DNA of 64,000 bases from Cytobacillus gottheilii (GCF_001636345.1 NZ_KV440945.1:3181354-3245353), one strand, 5' to 3'; numbered from the stretch's first letter, positions 19,199 through 28,261 are shown. Numbers and translations are program-made. The notes: generated by a model not told the origin, from the letters alone.

Positions 19199-20434
19199 CT
19201 ACGTCCGATAGCTGGCATTAATTTTCACATAATCATAGGATAAATCACAGCCCCATGCTTTTCCCAAACCTGTTCCCTGATGGAGATCGACGGTAATTTT
19301 CACTTCTTTATTTTTCAAGTAGCCAGTGGCTTCTTCTTCAGAAAAAGGCTGTGGTTCACTTTTTTGCAGCATTTGAATATCCCCTATTCTGATATCAACC
19401 ATACTGTTATCAATAGATACTCCACTTTGACCTAAAGCGCCGATGATTCTGCCCCAGTTAGCATCAGCTCCAAACATGGCAGTCTTAACGAGGTTTGAAC
19501 CAACAATTTGTTTAGCCGCTTTTTTTGCATCATCATCATTAACTGCACCTGTCACTTCAACTTCAATTAGCTTCGTGGCACCTTCACCATCCCGTGCAAT
19601 TTGCTTCGCCAAATTTTCACATGTCATTGAAAGCAGCTGAACAAAAGCTTTCCATTCTGGATGCTGAGGAGATAAAGGAGAATTATCTGCTTTCCCGTTA
19701 GCCATGACCAGAACCATATCATTTGTTGAGGTGTCTCCATCAACGGTTATCTGATTAAAGCTATGATTGGTTACTTCCTTTAGCGCTTCATGCAGTGAAC
19801 CGCTGTCCACCTCTGCATCGGTTGTAACAAATGCAAGCATTGTAGCCATATTCGGGTGAATCATGCCAGAGCCTTTCGCTGCGCCTCCCATTGATATCGT
19901 TTTTCCGTCAATCGTAGTAGTATAACAGCAGGACTTCTGCACTGTATCTGTTGTCAGTATCGCTGTTTGAAAGTCTTCTGCACAGCTGCCGGATGAATCT
20001 GGTGCTAATTGTTTTATGCCCTGTTCAATTTTATCCATTTGCAGAAATTCTCCAATGACACCAGTAGAGGCTACGGCTACATAATGGGAAGGAATGCCGA
20101 GGTGTTTTGCTCCATATTCTCGCATCTGCAATGCATTCTGATAGCCTCTTTCTCCTGTACATGCATTTGCACAAGCACTATTGACAACAACCGCTTGAAT
20201 TAATCCTTCTGCCGCAATACTGTCTTTGGTCACATGCAGAGGTGCTGCCTGCACCATGCTTGTTGTATATACGGCTGCTGCTTGAGCAGGTTTTTCACTA
20301 TAAATAACGCCTAAATCTTTTTTAGAGTATCTAAGGCCGGCATGGACTCCCGCTGTTTTAAAGCCAATAGGTGAAACAATACTGCCGCCTTGGACCTCAC
20401 TGATCTTTTCTGCTGATTGTGACAATGCTTGCAT
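19199..20434 (-). CDS. argJ: Bifunctional ornithine acetyltransferase / N-acetylglutamate synthase (ArgJ)
   Basis: Transfers the acetyl group from N-acetylornithine to glutamate, and in many Bacillus also makes N-acetylglutamate from acetyl-CoA. The 411-residue precursor cleaves itself between Ala197 and Thr198 in KGSGMIHPNMATML; Thr198 becomes the nucleophile of the beta chain. The oxyanion-hole region ASTGVIG is also visible. No separate argA is present in the operon, which fits a bifunctional enzyme. It is 12 bases after argC. Confidence 0.96.
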   Translation of the reverse strand: MQALSQSAEKISEVQGGSIVSPIGFKTAGVHAGLRYSKKDLGVIYSEKPAQAAAVYTTSMVQAAPLHVTKDSIAAEGLIQAVVVNSACANACTGERGYQNALQMREYGAKHLGIPSHYVAVASTGVIGEFLQMDKIEQGIKQLAPDSSGSCAEDFQTAILTTDTVQKSCCYTTTIDGKTISMGGAAKGSGMIHPNMATMLAFVTTDAEVDSGSLHEALKEVTNHSFNQITVDGDTSTNDMVLVMANGKADNSPLSPQHPEWKAFVQLLSMTCENLAKQIARDGEGATKLIEVEVTGAVNDDDAKKAAKQIVGSNLVKTAMFGADANWGRIIGALGQSGVSIDNSMVDIRIGDIQMLQKSEPQPFSEEEATGYLKNKEVKITVDLHQGTGLGKAWGCDLSYDYVKINASYRT

Positions 20435-20446
20435 AATACATCCTCC

Positions 20447-21478
20447 TTATGGATAAATTGGCACAAAATTCAGGCCTGCATCTTCATTCATCCCAAACAT
20501 AATATTTGCATTTTGGACTGCCTGACCGGCAGCACCCTTCATTAAATTATCAATTACAGAAATAATCGTTATCCTGCCTGTGCGCTGATCTGCATGAAGA
20601 CCGATATTGCAATAGTTAGAAGCTGCTACCTCCTTAACAGCAGGAAAATGATTTTCAGGAAGAATATGAACGAATGGTTTCCCGCTATATGTATCATGGT
20701 AAAGCTCCAAAATATTTTTTGTTTCAAATTCAGACTGAAGCTGCGCGTAACAAGTGGCCATAATCCCTCTTGTTATAGGCAGCAAATGTGTCGTAAATGA
20801 AATTGGCCTCGTGTCCTCATTCCATATCTGCAGCTGCTTTTCAATTTCTGGAATATGCTGATGCTCATTCATTTTATACACACGTAAATTCTCATTTGCT
20901 TCTGCATAGCTTGACGTTCTGGCTAATCCTCTTCCTGCTCCTGACACCCCTGATTTGGCATCAACAATAATACTCCCCATATCAACCAAGCCTTCTTTTA
21001 CAATTGGACCTAATCCAAGAAGTGTTGCTGTCGGATAGCACCCAGGATTTGCAATTAATTGTGCCGTTTGTATTTCATTTTCATTCCACTCACTTAATCC
21101 ATAAACCGCTTGCTTTATAATAGACGGATCTCCAGCTCTTTTCTTATACCACTTTTCATAGGAATCAGGATTTAGTCTTAAATCTCCAGATAAATCAATA
21201 ACCTTAATATCCTTCTCCATCAACTTTTCCGCTAATGCACTTGAAGCGCCAGAAGGTGTTGCTAAAAATACAACATCTGCTTTTGCTGAGATTTCATCAA
21301 GATCAATTGGCTGCAGCTTTTCTTTCATTACAGGAAACAGATGGGGATACTCCTTCCAGATAGGCTCTTCAGATGAAGTCGAATGAATAGAATGTATGTC
21401 GAATTCAGGGTGCTGATGTAATATCCGCAGCAATTCTACACCGCCATATCCTGTAGTTCCAATAATTGAAGCCTTCAT
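20447..21478 (-). CDS. argC: N-acetyl-gamma-glutamyl-phosphate reductase (ArgC)
   Basis: Reduces N-acetylglutamyl phosphate to the semialdehyde with NADPH. The 343-residue protein has the N-terminal Rossmann loop GTTGYGGVELLRIL, the catalytic cysteine in ANPGCYPTATLLGL, and HLLPITRGI. It is the first gene of the arginine operon; a GGAAGGAG ribosome site precedes the ATG at 21478. A good sigma-A promoter with a possible ARG box lies upstream, divergent from fnr. Confidence 0.97.
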   Translation of the reverse strand: MKASIIGTTGYGGVELLRILHQHPEFDIHSIHSTSSEEPIWKEYPHLFPVMKEKLQPIDLDEISAKADVVFLATPSGASSALAEKLMEKDIKVIDLSGDLRLNPDSYEKWYKKRAGDPSIIKQAVYGLSEWNENEIQTAQLIANPGCYPTATLLGLGPIVKEGLVDMGSIIVDAKSGVSGAGRGLARTSSYAEANENLRVYKMNEHQHIPEIEKQLQIWNEDTRPISFTTHLLPITRGIMATCYAQLQSEFETKNILELYHDTYSGKPFVHILPENHFPAVKEVAASNYCNIGLHADQRTGRITIISVIDNLMKGAAGQAVQNANIMFGMNEDAGLNFVPIYP

Positions 21479-21524
21479 ATAATCTCCTTCCTAACCGTTT
21501 CATTGTTTATATTTACTCATTTTA

Positions 21525-21581
21525 CTGTATATTTATTAATTGGTGTATGCTTATTATAAAAATATTAATTCTGAAAATCAA
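21525..21581 (-). promoter_or_regulatory. Arginine operon promoter with possible ARG box
   Basis: On the minus strand TTGATT (21576-21581) and TATAAT (21553-21558) have an ideal 17-bp spacing. Just downstream, at about 21525-21549, an AT-rich imperfect palindrome (CATACACC...ATATACAG) lies at the start of the transcript, where ArgR/AhrC would be expected to bind. The promoter is clearer than the operator. Confidence 0.6.
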
Positions 21582-21749
21582 CCAATATCTCAAATGTATT
21601 GTTATTTTTTTATATAGTGATAGTATAAATAGTAGCTAAGTATTACTTGCAATAGAGACATTTATCCATACTAATATTCTTAACTGCTAATTTTAGCCTT
21701 TCTAAATGTGCCAAAAGCGCTGTTATTTTAGAGGAGGAGTCAAAGACCG

Positions 21750-22439
21750 ATGTCTACTACACACCTTTCACCTATACTCCAAAAACTTACTGCTTCAGCT
21801 TCGTATAAAGTTAAAATGAATAAGGGAGAGTATCTTTTTCAAGATGGAGAGGCAGCAAAGGGACTATACTTACTTCTAACTGGGAAAGTGCAGATTACTA
21901 AAATCATTCCTAACGGGAAAGAGCTTACACTTCGAATGAGCGGCAGCGGAGAAATCGTTGGAGATATGTCCATCTTTTGTGCACAATCTCAATATACGCA
22001 TAGTGCCAAAATTATCGAGGATGGCGAAGCGGCTGTCATTCCAAAAGCTGAACTAAATGAATTACTGAAGAAAGATCATCAACTGACTCTTGAGCTCTTG
22101 GAATGGATCACCCTTCAAAACCAAATAAATCAAACAAAACTTAGAGATCTGGTTCTTCATGGGAAAAAGGGTGCACTTTACTCTACGTTAATACGGTTAT
22201 CTAATAGCTATGGTGTGGCGAGTGGAAAAGATATTCGTCTAGATTCAAGTCTAACGAATCAGGATTTGGCAAATTTCTGCGGCACATCACGTGAAGTCAT
22301 TAATCGCATGCTCAGTGACTTGAGGAAAAATAAGATTATCTCGATCAATAAAGGCTATATAACGATACATAATCTGTCGTTTTTAAAAGATGAAATCGAT
22401 TGTGAAAATTGTCCGATTTCCATATGCAGCATCGAATAA
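21750..22439 (+). CDS. fnr: Fnr, oxygen-responsive Crp/Fnr regulator (first copy)
   Basis: A 229-residue Crp/Fnr protein: cyclic-nucleotide-binding-type sensor domain (about 15-115), dimer helix, and a winged helix with recognition segment TSREVINRML (about 179-188). It is the Bacillus type of Fnr: the 4Fe-4S ligands are C-terminal, CENCPISIC (Cys218, Cys221, Cys226), with the likely fourth ligand Asp133 in KLRDLV, matching the Cys3-Asp pattern known for B. subtilis Fnr. It activates genes for nitrate respiration without oxygen. Start ATG behind AGGAGGAG. In B. subtilis fnr is next to ywiC, as here. A second copy lies at 27476. Confidence 0.92.
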   Translation: MSTTHLSPILQKLTASASYKVKMNKGEYLFQDGEAAKGLYLLLTGKVQITKIIPNGKELTLRMSGSGEIVGDMSIFCAQSQYTHSAKIIEDGEAAVIPKAELNELLKKDHQLTLELLEWITLQNQINQTKLRDLVLHGKKGALYSTLIRLSNSYGVASGKDIRLDSSLTNQDLANFCGTSREVINRMLSDLRKNKIISINKGYITIHNLSFLKDEIDCENCPISICSIE

Positions 22440-22475
22440 AAGCATCCGGCTTCTTCAGTAAGCCGGATGCTTTTC
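22438..22475. terminator. Bidirectional terminator between fnr and ywiC
   Basis: A perfect 12-bp stem (22441-22452 with 22460-22471) with flanking A and T runs, directly after the fnr stop codon and before the convergent ywiC stop. Confidence 0.9.
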
Positions 22476-23192
22476 TAATACATATAGAATCATTATGATA
22501 AAAAATAGAGCTGAATTGATGATTTCATAAATACCAATTCTCATTACTGAGCGTTTTTTCCCATATAGATAGATGGCTCTAAATAAGCTCGGCAGATAAG
22601 CGATCGCAACGAGCGGCTCGCCCAAAATGAATATCGCCAAGGGAATGGCGATGTGGTAGCCCCAAGATAGCCGCTTATATGTAATATTGGATTTTTCACG
22701 AATCATGGTTTTCACATATAACGTGCTGCCCGTAAAGAAAAGCAGCGTACATATAGTGATTAATATACTTAAATCTCTCACATACCCATTGATTAATATA
22801 GAACCTGCCAGCCCAGAAAGAGAAAAAATCATGATGGCACATAGATCATTTAAAAATGCCCTGTCTTGATTTTTGGATGAAAAATACATATTTAATAGCA
22901 TAAACGGAATAAAGAAAATACCTAGCCAAACAAGCTTTGGTTCTTGAACTACAGGTATGATCAGCAAGAGAAATGCACTAGTAAAATAAACAGCTGCCCA
23001 AACCATATGCTCTTTTTTCTTTTTTCTTTTAAACAGCAATAGAAATGGATATGTCCCTAAATATAAGAAAAACCATCCTGCAAATAGCAGAAGCATTCTC
23101 CAATCAGAATCTCCGGCTGCTGCAACACCAAGCCAAAATGGAATTATGAGCATCGCCCACGCTCCATGCTGTTTTGGTAAAAATAATTTCAT
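22455..23192 (-). CDS. ywiC: YwiC-like integral membrane protein
   Basis: A hydrophobic protein of 245 residues with roughly seven membrane segments. Its start, KLFLPKQHGAWAMLIIPFWLG, is the family signature of YwiC. The function is unknown, but in B. subtilis ywiC is part of the narK-fnr-ywiC-arfM-nar region used in nitrate respiration. Here it is convergent with fnr and has its own Fnr-type promoter at 23217-23259. The ribosome site is GGGGGGAG. A positively charged loop (RKKKKEH) follows the second segment. Confidence 0.88.
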   Translation of the reverse strand: MKLFLPKQHGAWAMLIIPFWLGVAAAGDSDWRMLLLFAGWFFLYLGTYPFLLLFKRKKKKEHMVWAAVYFTSAFLLLIIPVVQEPKLVWLGIFFIPFMLLNMYFSSKNQDRAFLNDLCAIMIFSLSGLAGSILINGYVRDLSILITICTLLFFTGSTLYVKTMIREKSNITYKRLSWGYHIAIPLAIFILGEPLVAIAYLPSLFRAIYLYGKKRSVMRIGIYEIINSALFFIIMILYVLEKHPAY

Positions 23193-23216
23193 TCCGTATC
23201 TCCCCCCTGTCTCGTT

Positions 23217-23259
23217 ATCATAAACGATTACGGAATGAAGCTAAGTGCTGTATATCACA
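23217..23259 (-). promoter_or_regulatory. Fnr-box class II promoter of ywiC
   Basis: An Fnr-box-like inverted repeat, TGTGA-TATACA-GCACT on the minus strand (23244-23259, eight of ten consensus positions), is followed by a -10 TATGAT (23217-23222). The box centre is about 41.5 bases from the predicted transcript start at 23210, the classical activating position. No good -35 is present, as expected for an activated promoter. Confidence 0.7.
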
Positions 23260-23346
23260 TATCCGTCAGATAAAGCAGAATGTAATTAAATCCGTTAATA
23301 GTGGTTAGATGCTTTTACAATTAAATAGAAAAACGGAGCTCAATGA

Positions 23347-23877
23347 TCAAAGCTCCGTTTTACCATCCTCTATTTTCTTTAATAAATACGATACTAGCCA
23401 TTCCACACCAGCTTGATCTTTTATATAAAAACCATTCAATTGCAATTGTTTATCCCAATAAAATGGTACCATTATGTTTGACAGCTCATGGAGCAGCTGG
23501 AGATCATCGACCTTGCGGATTAGTACTGCCTTCGGAAACTCTTCATATTTATGTCCCTCAAGTAATATGAGGTCTGGATTGAGACAAGTCGCCATGGCAA
23601 TTTTCTCATCCAGGGACCATTCCTGCTTTTCTGCATGAAGAATCAGCCTTCCGTCTCCTTCAACAAGAGCAGCTGCTGCTCCAGCTTTTACATGCCTGAA
23701 TGAATCCTTATCTTCATCTAAGGAAGGCTTTCCTCCATGGCCATGATGTTTGATGACAACTGTTTTTTTTCCATTCGCTTTAAGACGGCGAATCACTTGC
23801 TCTATGAGAGTCGTCTTTCCGCTATTTTGATATCCAACGATTTGAAAAATAAAAGGTTTTTTTTTTACCATGGCCAC
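23347..23877 (-). CDS. mobB: Molybdopterin-guanine dinucleotide biosynthesis protein MobB
   Basis: A GTP-binding P-loop protein of about 176 residues that assists MobA in attaching GMP to molybdopterin. The P-loop GYQNSGKTTLIE lies at about residues 15-26 and the family motif IKHHGHGG at about 42-49. It overlaps the end of moeA by 13 bases. Two starts are possible, the GTG at 23877 or the ATG at 23871; no clear ribosome site separates them. Together with moeA it points to molybdenum cofactor synthesis for enzymes such as nitrate reductase, which are not in the window. Confidence 0.92.
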   Translation of the reverse strand: MAMVKKKPFIFQIVGYQNSGKTTLIEQVIRRLKANGKKTVVIKHHGHGGKPSLDEDKDSFRHVKAGAAAALVEGDGRLILHAEKQEWSLDEKIAMATCLNPDLILLEGHKYEEFPKAVLIRKVDDLQLLHELSNIMVPFYWDKQLQLNGFYIKDQAGVEWLVSYLLKKIEDGKTEL

Positions 23878-25130
23878 TCGCTGCCAGTAAATTCTTCAAG
23901 CATGAGGACGTCTACTTCATCTCCGCTCATGTAGCCCCTGCTGCCACCAGGCAGAATCATTAAGGCATTTGCTCCAGCAAGGCTCATAACGATATTAGAT
24001 TTATCCATACCGCTTGGTGCAGCGACAAGCTTGCCATCTTCCACACTTAAAATCGCCCTGACAAAGCGGGTGAATGGATTAGCTTTTGGGAAATCGGCTG
24101 TTAAAATAGCCTTCTCACGTCTTAAATGAGCTTTTTTAGAAAACAAAAATGTACGAATAATCGGACGCACAAATAATTCAAACCCAACATAGCAGGCGGA
24201 AGGGTTGCCAGAAAGCCCAAACAGAAGTTTTCCATCCAGTTGGGCGACAGTTGTTACACTGCCAGGTCTCATTGCGACTTTATTGAACAATACCTCAGCT
24301 CCAAGTTTCTCATAAATAGCGGGCAAGTAATCAAAATCACCGACTGATACTCCGCCTGTTGTAATAAGGAAATCACTCTCGTGCAAGGCATTCTCTACAG
24401 CAGTAAAACATGTATCAAAGTCATCCGGCAGCTTGCCTAAATACGAGGCATTCCCGCCTGCTCTTTCAATTTGAGCGGTAATCATTAGTGCATTGCTATT
24501 GCGGATTTTTCCAGGTTCAAGGTCATCTTCTACCTCTAATAACTCAGAGCCTGTTGCAAATAAGGCAATTGCAGGTTTTTTTGCAACGGGTACTTGTGCA
24601 TATCCAAAAGTAGCCAGCACAGCTTGTATACCGGGATTAATTAAGGTCCCTTTATGAATTAATACTTCTCCCGTTTTAGCATCTTCCCCTTTAAAGGACA
24701 CATTTTCACCTGTTTTTAATTTACGCTTGGTGGACATATAAGTCTTACCATCTTTTTCGAATGATTTGGATAGTTCAAGCATTAAGACTGCATCACAGCC
24801 TTCGGGCATTTGGGCACCTGTCATAATCCGAACCGCTTCAAAAGCTGCTGGTACCTTGTTTGTAACATGACCAGCACCAATATGATCAATAACTTCAAAT
24901 ACTATTTCATTGCTCTGTGATGCTTGAGCAGTATCCACTGAGCGGACAGCAAAGCCATCATATGGTGCGCGATCAAAGTGCGGTACATCGTGTGTAGCCT
25001 TTATATCATCAGCTAAATATCTTCCATTACTTGTATAAATAGAACTATATTCTGTTTCACCTTTTTTCTCATATTTCATTACCCTCGAAACAGCCTCAGC
25101 AATTTTGATTGGGTTTCTTTTGTCCAGCAA
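23865..25130 (-). CDS. moeA: Molybdopterin molybdenumtransferase MoeA
   Basis: Inserts molybdenum into adenylylated molybdopterin. The 421-residue protein shows the MoeA signatures: VPHFDRAPYDGFAVRS near residue 50, IMTGAQMPEGCDAV, TTGGVSVGDFDYL and LSGNPSACYVGFE. The start is taken as TTG at 25130, nine bases after AGGAG; an in-frame TTG three codons earlier sits directly on the ribosome site. It is the first gene of a moeA-mobB operon, divergent from scdA. A -10 TATAAT is visible at 25183-25188, without a good -35. Confidence 0.94.
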   Translation of the reverse strand: MLDKRNPIKIAEAVSRVMKYEKKGETEYSSIYTSNGRYLADDIKATHDVPHFDRAPYDGFAVRSVDTAQASQSNEIVFEVIDHIGAGHVTNKVPAAFEAVRIMTGAQMPEGCDAVLMLELSKSFEKDGKTYMSTKRKLKTGENVSFKGEDAKTGEVLIHKGTLINPGIQAVLATFGYAQVPVAKKPAIALFATGSELLEVEDDLEPGKIRNSNALMITAQIERAGGNASYLGKLPDDFDTCFTAVENALHESDFLITTGGVSVGDFDYLPAIYEKLGAEVLFNKVAMRPGSVTTVAQLDGKLLFGLSGNPSACYVGFELFVRPIIRTFLFSKKAHLRREKAILTADFPKANPFTRFVRAILSVEDGKLVAAPSGMDKSNIVMSLAGANALMILPGGSRGYMSGDEVDVLMLEEFTGSEWPW

Positions 25131-25269
25131 AATGATCAACTCCTATGTACTAAACATCTGTAGCATTTCTATTCTAATTACTATTATAAATCTCTTATTG
25201 AGTGAACATCATGATTTAACTCACACTTTTCCCTTCTTTATAGGAAGGATCATAAACTTTTTCATTTTA

Positions 25270-25312
25270 TGTGATATAAATCACTAAATCCAATTGAAAG
25301 GATTAGTAAACT
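25270..25312 (+). promoter_or_regulatory. Fnr-box class II promoter of scdA
   Basis: TGTGA-TATAAA-TCACT (25270-25285) matches the Fnr box (TGTGA-N6-TCACA) at nine of ten positions. A -10-like TAAACT follows at 25307-25312, putting the box centre about 41.5 bases before the predicted start of transcription. This is the typical activating layout and ties scdA to the neighbouring Fnr regulators. Confidence 0.78.
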
Positions 25313-25343
25313 AAAAATACCCCATATCAAGGAGGATACACAA

Positions 25344-26024
25344 ATGATTGTATTAAATGAAGAAAGCATTGTAAAAGAAATTGTGAATGAATACCCAAGG
25401 ACAAGTGATATATTTAAACGCTATCAGATCGATTTTTGCTGCGGAGGCAACAATTCCTTACTACATGCAGTTGAGAATAAAGCAATATCACTGCAGCAGC
25501 TGATGAGTGAATTACATGAATCTGTACAAAACGAGCAAAACAAACAGGATCAGCCTGATATTTGGACAAATTCGAGCTCTGAGCAATTAATTCAGCATAT
25601 TCAGGAATATTATCATGCTGAGCTAAAGGAGGAGCTTCCGGCACTAAGCCCTTATGTAACAAAAGTTTCCCGTGTGCATGGAGATCGTAAACCTGAATTA
25701 AAAAGAGTCTATGAGCTATTTTACGCATTAAAAAAAGAATTGCTTGAACACACGGAAAAGGAAGAGCAAGAAGTCTTTCCTATTCTTATTCAACTGGAAC
25801 AAAACGAAGGAAATCCTGCAGATCAGTTGCAATCCTTAATAGACGAACATAAAGAGGTTGGTCAGATTTTAGCGGAGCTACGCTCAGTTACATCCAACTT
25901 CACGCCTCCTCATGATGCTTGCGGAACATACCGGCTTGTTTACAAACGTCTTGAAAGGCTAGAAGAACAGACATTTATGCATATTCATCTTGAAAACAAT
26001 ATTTTATTTCCAAGATATTCATAA
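25344..26024 (+). CDS. scdA: ScdA/YtfE-type iron-sulfur cluster repair di-iron protein (RIC)
   Basis: Repairs iron-sulfur clusters damaged by nitric oxide or oxidation. The 226-residue protein has the N-terminal ScdA domain with the vicinal pair in DFCCGG (Cys32-Cys33) and a hemerythrin-like domain with candidate di-iron ligands His91, His136, Glu140, His169, His213 or His215 and Glu217. It lies between moeA and moaA and is preceded by an Fnr-box promoter, so production when oxygen is low, when nitrate reduction yields nitric oxide, is likely. An AAGGAGG ribosome site precedes the ATG. Confidence 0.94.
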   Translation: MIVLNEESIVKEIVNEYPRTSDIFKRYQIDFCCGGNNSLLHAVENKAISLQQLMSELHESVQNEQNKQDQPDIWTNSSSEQLIQHIQEYYHAELKEELPALSPYVTKVSRVHGDRKPELKRVYELFYALKKELLEHTEKEEQEVFPILIQLEQNEGNPADQLQSLIDEHKEVGQILAELRSVTSNFTPPHDACGTYRLVYKRLERLEEQTFMHIHLENNILFPRYS

Positions 26025-26032
26025 TAAAAAGT

Positions 26033-26066
26033 GAGGGGATTTCCATTGATGGAATCCCCTCTTTTC
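26033..26066. terminator. Terminator between scdA and moaA
   Basis: An 11-bp stem with one bulged T (26033-26044 with 26051-26061) followed by TTTTCTT; it lies between the convergent scdA and moaA. Confidence 0.8.
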
Positions 26067-26096
26067 TTATTGCATTATCTTCAGTCTTATTGCCGT

Positions 26097-27113
26097 CTAT
26101 CCGCCGATATAGGACATTTCTATTTTTTTGCGATTAGCTGCTGTTTCTGCCGTTCTTTCATCGGAATATCTGTCTCTTCGTCCATCCCAAATAGAAATAA
26201 TGCGCTGACGTATCTCTTCATCACTGGCACCAGCTCTCATGAATTCCTTCAAGTCGTGGCCATTGCCATTAAATAAACAAGTAAAAATCTGTCCATTCGC
26301 AGATAATCTTGAGCGTGTGCAGCTTGAACAGAATGATTCAGATACAGAAGTAATAAAACCTACATCCACATTTTTATCTTTATATCGATATCGCTTTGCT
26401 ACTTCTCCAAAATAATCAGGATCAACTGGGTCCAACAAGAAATGTTCACTTAAAAGATTAAATATTTCTTGTTTGGTCACAACATCGTCCATTTTCCATC
26501 CATTTGTGCTTCCAACATCCATGTATTCAATAAAGCGAAGCTGAAGTCCCTCTTCCTTACAAAACTTTGCCATAGGTACAATTTCTTCGTCGTTTAAGCC
26601 TTTTTTTACAACCATATTGATTTTTACACCTAATCCGGCTTCTTTTGCAGAAGTTATCCCTTTTAAGACGGGTTTTATTCCTACTCCCCGGCCATTGATT
26701 TCTCCAAAAAGTTCGTCCTTCAGGCTATCCAGACTGATATTTACTCTCTTAAGTCCTGCATGCTTTAAAGACTCTGCATATTTCGGCAGCAAAACGGCAT
26801 TAGTTGTCAGCCCAATATCGTTTAGCCCTTCAATTTTTGAAAGCATTCCCACAAGAACAGGAAGATCCTTCCTCATAAGCGGCTCCCCGCCAGTTAACCT
26901 TATTTTTTCTACCCCAAGATCAACAAATATTCTCGCAAGACGGTCAATCTCTTCATAGGTTAATAATTCACTCCGGGGCAGGAAGGCAAAGTCAGGTCCA
27001 AATATATCTGCAGGCATACAATATGTGCAGCGAAAATTACAGCGATCTATTACAGATATTCTTAAATCACGTAAAGGTCTTTTTAACTGATCCTTTATGA
27101 TTGTTTTTGTCAT
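26097..27113 (-). CDS. moaA: GTP 3',8-cyclase MoaA
   Basis: Radical SAM enzyme for the first step of molybdenum cofactor synthesis. The 338-residue protein has the radical SAM cluster motif CNFRCTYC near residue 25, the SAM-binding [11 protein letters not shown], a second C-terminal cluster (CSSC, then a Cys 13 residues later), and the C-terminal Gly-Gly tail (SYIGG) needed for activity in MoaA. The start is the ATG at 27113, nine bases after GGAG; an ATG at 27128 contains that ribosome site. It is monocistronic, convergent with scdA and divergent from the second fnr. Confidence 0.95.
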   Translation of the reverse strand: MTKTIIKDQLKRPLRDLRISVIDRCNFRCTYCMPADIFGPDFAFLPRSELLTYEEIDRLARIFVDLGVEKIRLTGGEPLMRKDLPVLVGMLSKIEGLNDIGLTTNAVLLPKYAESLKHAGLKRVNISLDSLKDELFGEINGRGVGIKPVLKGITSAKEAGLGVKINMVVKKGLNDEEIVPMAKFCKEEGLQLRFIEYMDVGSTNGWKMDDVVTKQEIFNLLSEHFLLDPVDPDYFGEVAKRYRYKDKNVDVGFITSVSESFCSSCTRSRLSANGQIFTCLFNGNGHDLKEFMRAGASDEEIRQRIISIWDGRRDRYSDERTAETAANRKKIEMSYIGG

Positions 27114-27475
27114 TCTAGTCAACTCCATGATTGCATAATATATTCAGGCTGATGTTCACCGAATAATTCACACAATTGCTGATTACAATAGCGGATTTCA
27201 CAAACTATGCTGCTCTATCTGATACTTTTCCTATTGTTATTACAACATAAATTTATTAGAAAAGGTGAAAAACCTCATAATTGTCATGATGCTGTCATAA
27301 TTTATCCAAAATCATCATCCAAACACGCCATTTTTCATGATTTCATAAAGCTTTCACAGCTTTACAAATTAACAACCGTTATAATAAGAAAAGCGGATGC
27401 GACTTGACCAGCTAAGAAAAAGTATAAGACGAGCCAGATCGATTTGATATTTTATAATAAAGGCGGTTTATTATT
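27114..27475. other. Divergent intergenic region between moaA and fnr2
   Basis: A 362-base AT-rich region with no credible gene. A -10-like TATAAT occurs at 27380-27385 toward fnr2 without a usable -35, consistent with an activated promoter. Direct TGTCAT repeats occur near 27283-27298 and several TTCACA half-sites near 27167-27173, 27197-27202 and 27353-27358, but none forms a complete Fnr box. Confidence 0.5.
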
Positions 27476-28177
27476 ATGCCTCAAACGGTTAAAGCTACTC
27501 ATTCCATAGAAATTAAAGAACTTTTAAAATTAGCTTATAGAACATTTCATAGTAAAAAAGGGGAATTCCTTTTTCAAGAAGGTATGCCTGCAAAAGAACT
27601 ATACATCATTAAGTCTGGCCGAATTCAGATCAGCAAGATTACGGCAGATGGAAGAGAACTGGCCCTTAGAATATGCGGAGAAAATGATCTGTGCGGTGAG
27701 TTGACCTTGTTCACTGACTCTCCTACCTATTTATTAAGTGCGTTAGTTCTAGAAGAAGGAGAAATTGCTGTGGTCAGCAGTGATACCCTTGAGAATGAAC
27801 TGTTTCGCAACAGTGACCTTGCTTTCGAGTATATGAAATGGATGAGTGATCATTTTCGCCGAACACAAACAAAGTTCAGGGATCTTGTTTTAAATGGCAA
27901 AAAGGGTGCTTTGTATTCAACACTTATCCGAATGACAAATAGCTATGGCATTACAAATGTTGATGGCAGTATTTTAATTGACTTGCCATTAACCAATCAG
28001 GAATTAGCAAAGTTTTGTGCAACTTCAAGAGAAAGCACAAACCGTATATTAAATGAATTGAAAAAGGATCACATCATATCCATTAAGAAGGGTAAAATTA
28101 CCGTTCATAATCTGCATTACTTGAAAACAGAAATCGGCTGTGAACAATGTCCTGCTGTTTATTGCAATATTGAATAA
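27476..28177 (+). CDS. Fnr, oxygen-responsive Crp/Fnr regulator (second copy)
   Basis: A 233-residue paralogue of the Fnr at 21750, with the same build: sensor domain, dimer helix, winged helix with ATSRESTNRIL (about 182-192), and C-terminal cluster ligands CEQCPAVYC (Cys222, Cys225, Cys230) with Asp136 in KFRDLV. Both keep the GKKGALYSTLIR hinge. The recognition helices differ (REVINRML against RESTNRIL), so they may favour different sites or share them. AAAGGCGG lies nine bases before the ATG. It could sense oxygen, or nitric oxide, with a different threshold; the sequence does not decide this. Confidence 0.9.
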   Translation: MPQTVKATHSIEIKELLKLAYRTFHSKKGEFLFQEGMPAKELYIIKSGRIQISKITADGRELALRICGENDLCGELTLFTDSPTYLLSALVLEEGEIAVVSSDTLENELFRNSDLAFEYMKWMSDHFRRTQTKFRDLVLNGKKGALYSTLIRMTNSYGITNVDGSILIDLPLTNQELAKFCATSRESTNRILNELKKDHIISIKKGKITVHNLHYLKTEIGCEQCPAVYCNIE

Positions 28178-28222
28178 AAGCTTGCTGAAACGTACAGTTG
28201 CACTTTACCTCTCTAAAAGTAT

Positions 28223-28256
28223 AAAAAACAGGGACTCTGATAAGCCCCTGTTTTTT
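28223..28256. terminator. Bidirectional terminator between fnr2 and the DsrE-like gene
   Basis: An 11-bp stem (28223-28233 with 28246-28256) with A and T runs at both ends, between convergent genes. Confidence 0.85.
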
Positions 28257-28261
28257 ACTTT

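Noticed and set aside
22455..23192. Reading ywiC as a gene co-transcribed with fnr, as in B. subtilis
   Set aside because: It is on the opposite strand, with a terminator between the genes and its own promoter.
27129..27475. An Fnr box upstream of moaA or the second fnr
   Set aside because: TTCACA half-sites occur, but in no case is a TGTGA half-site found six bases away.
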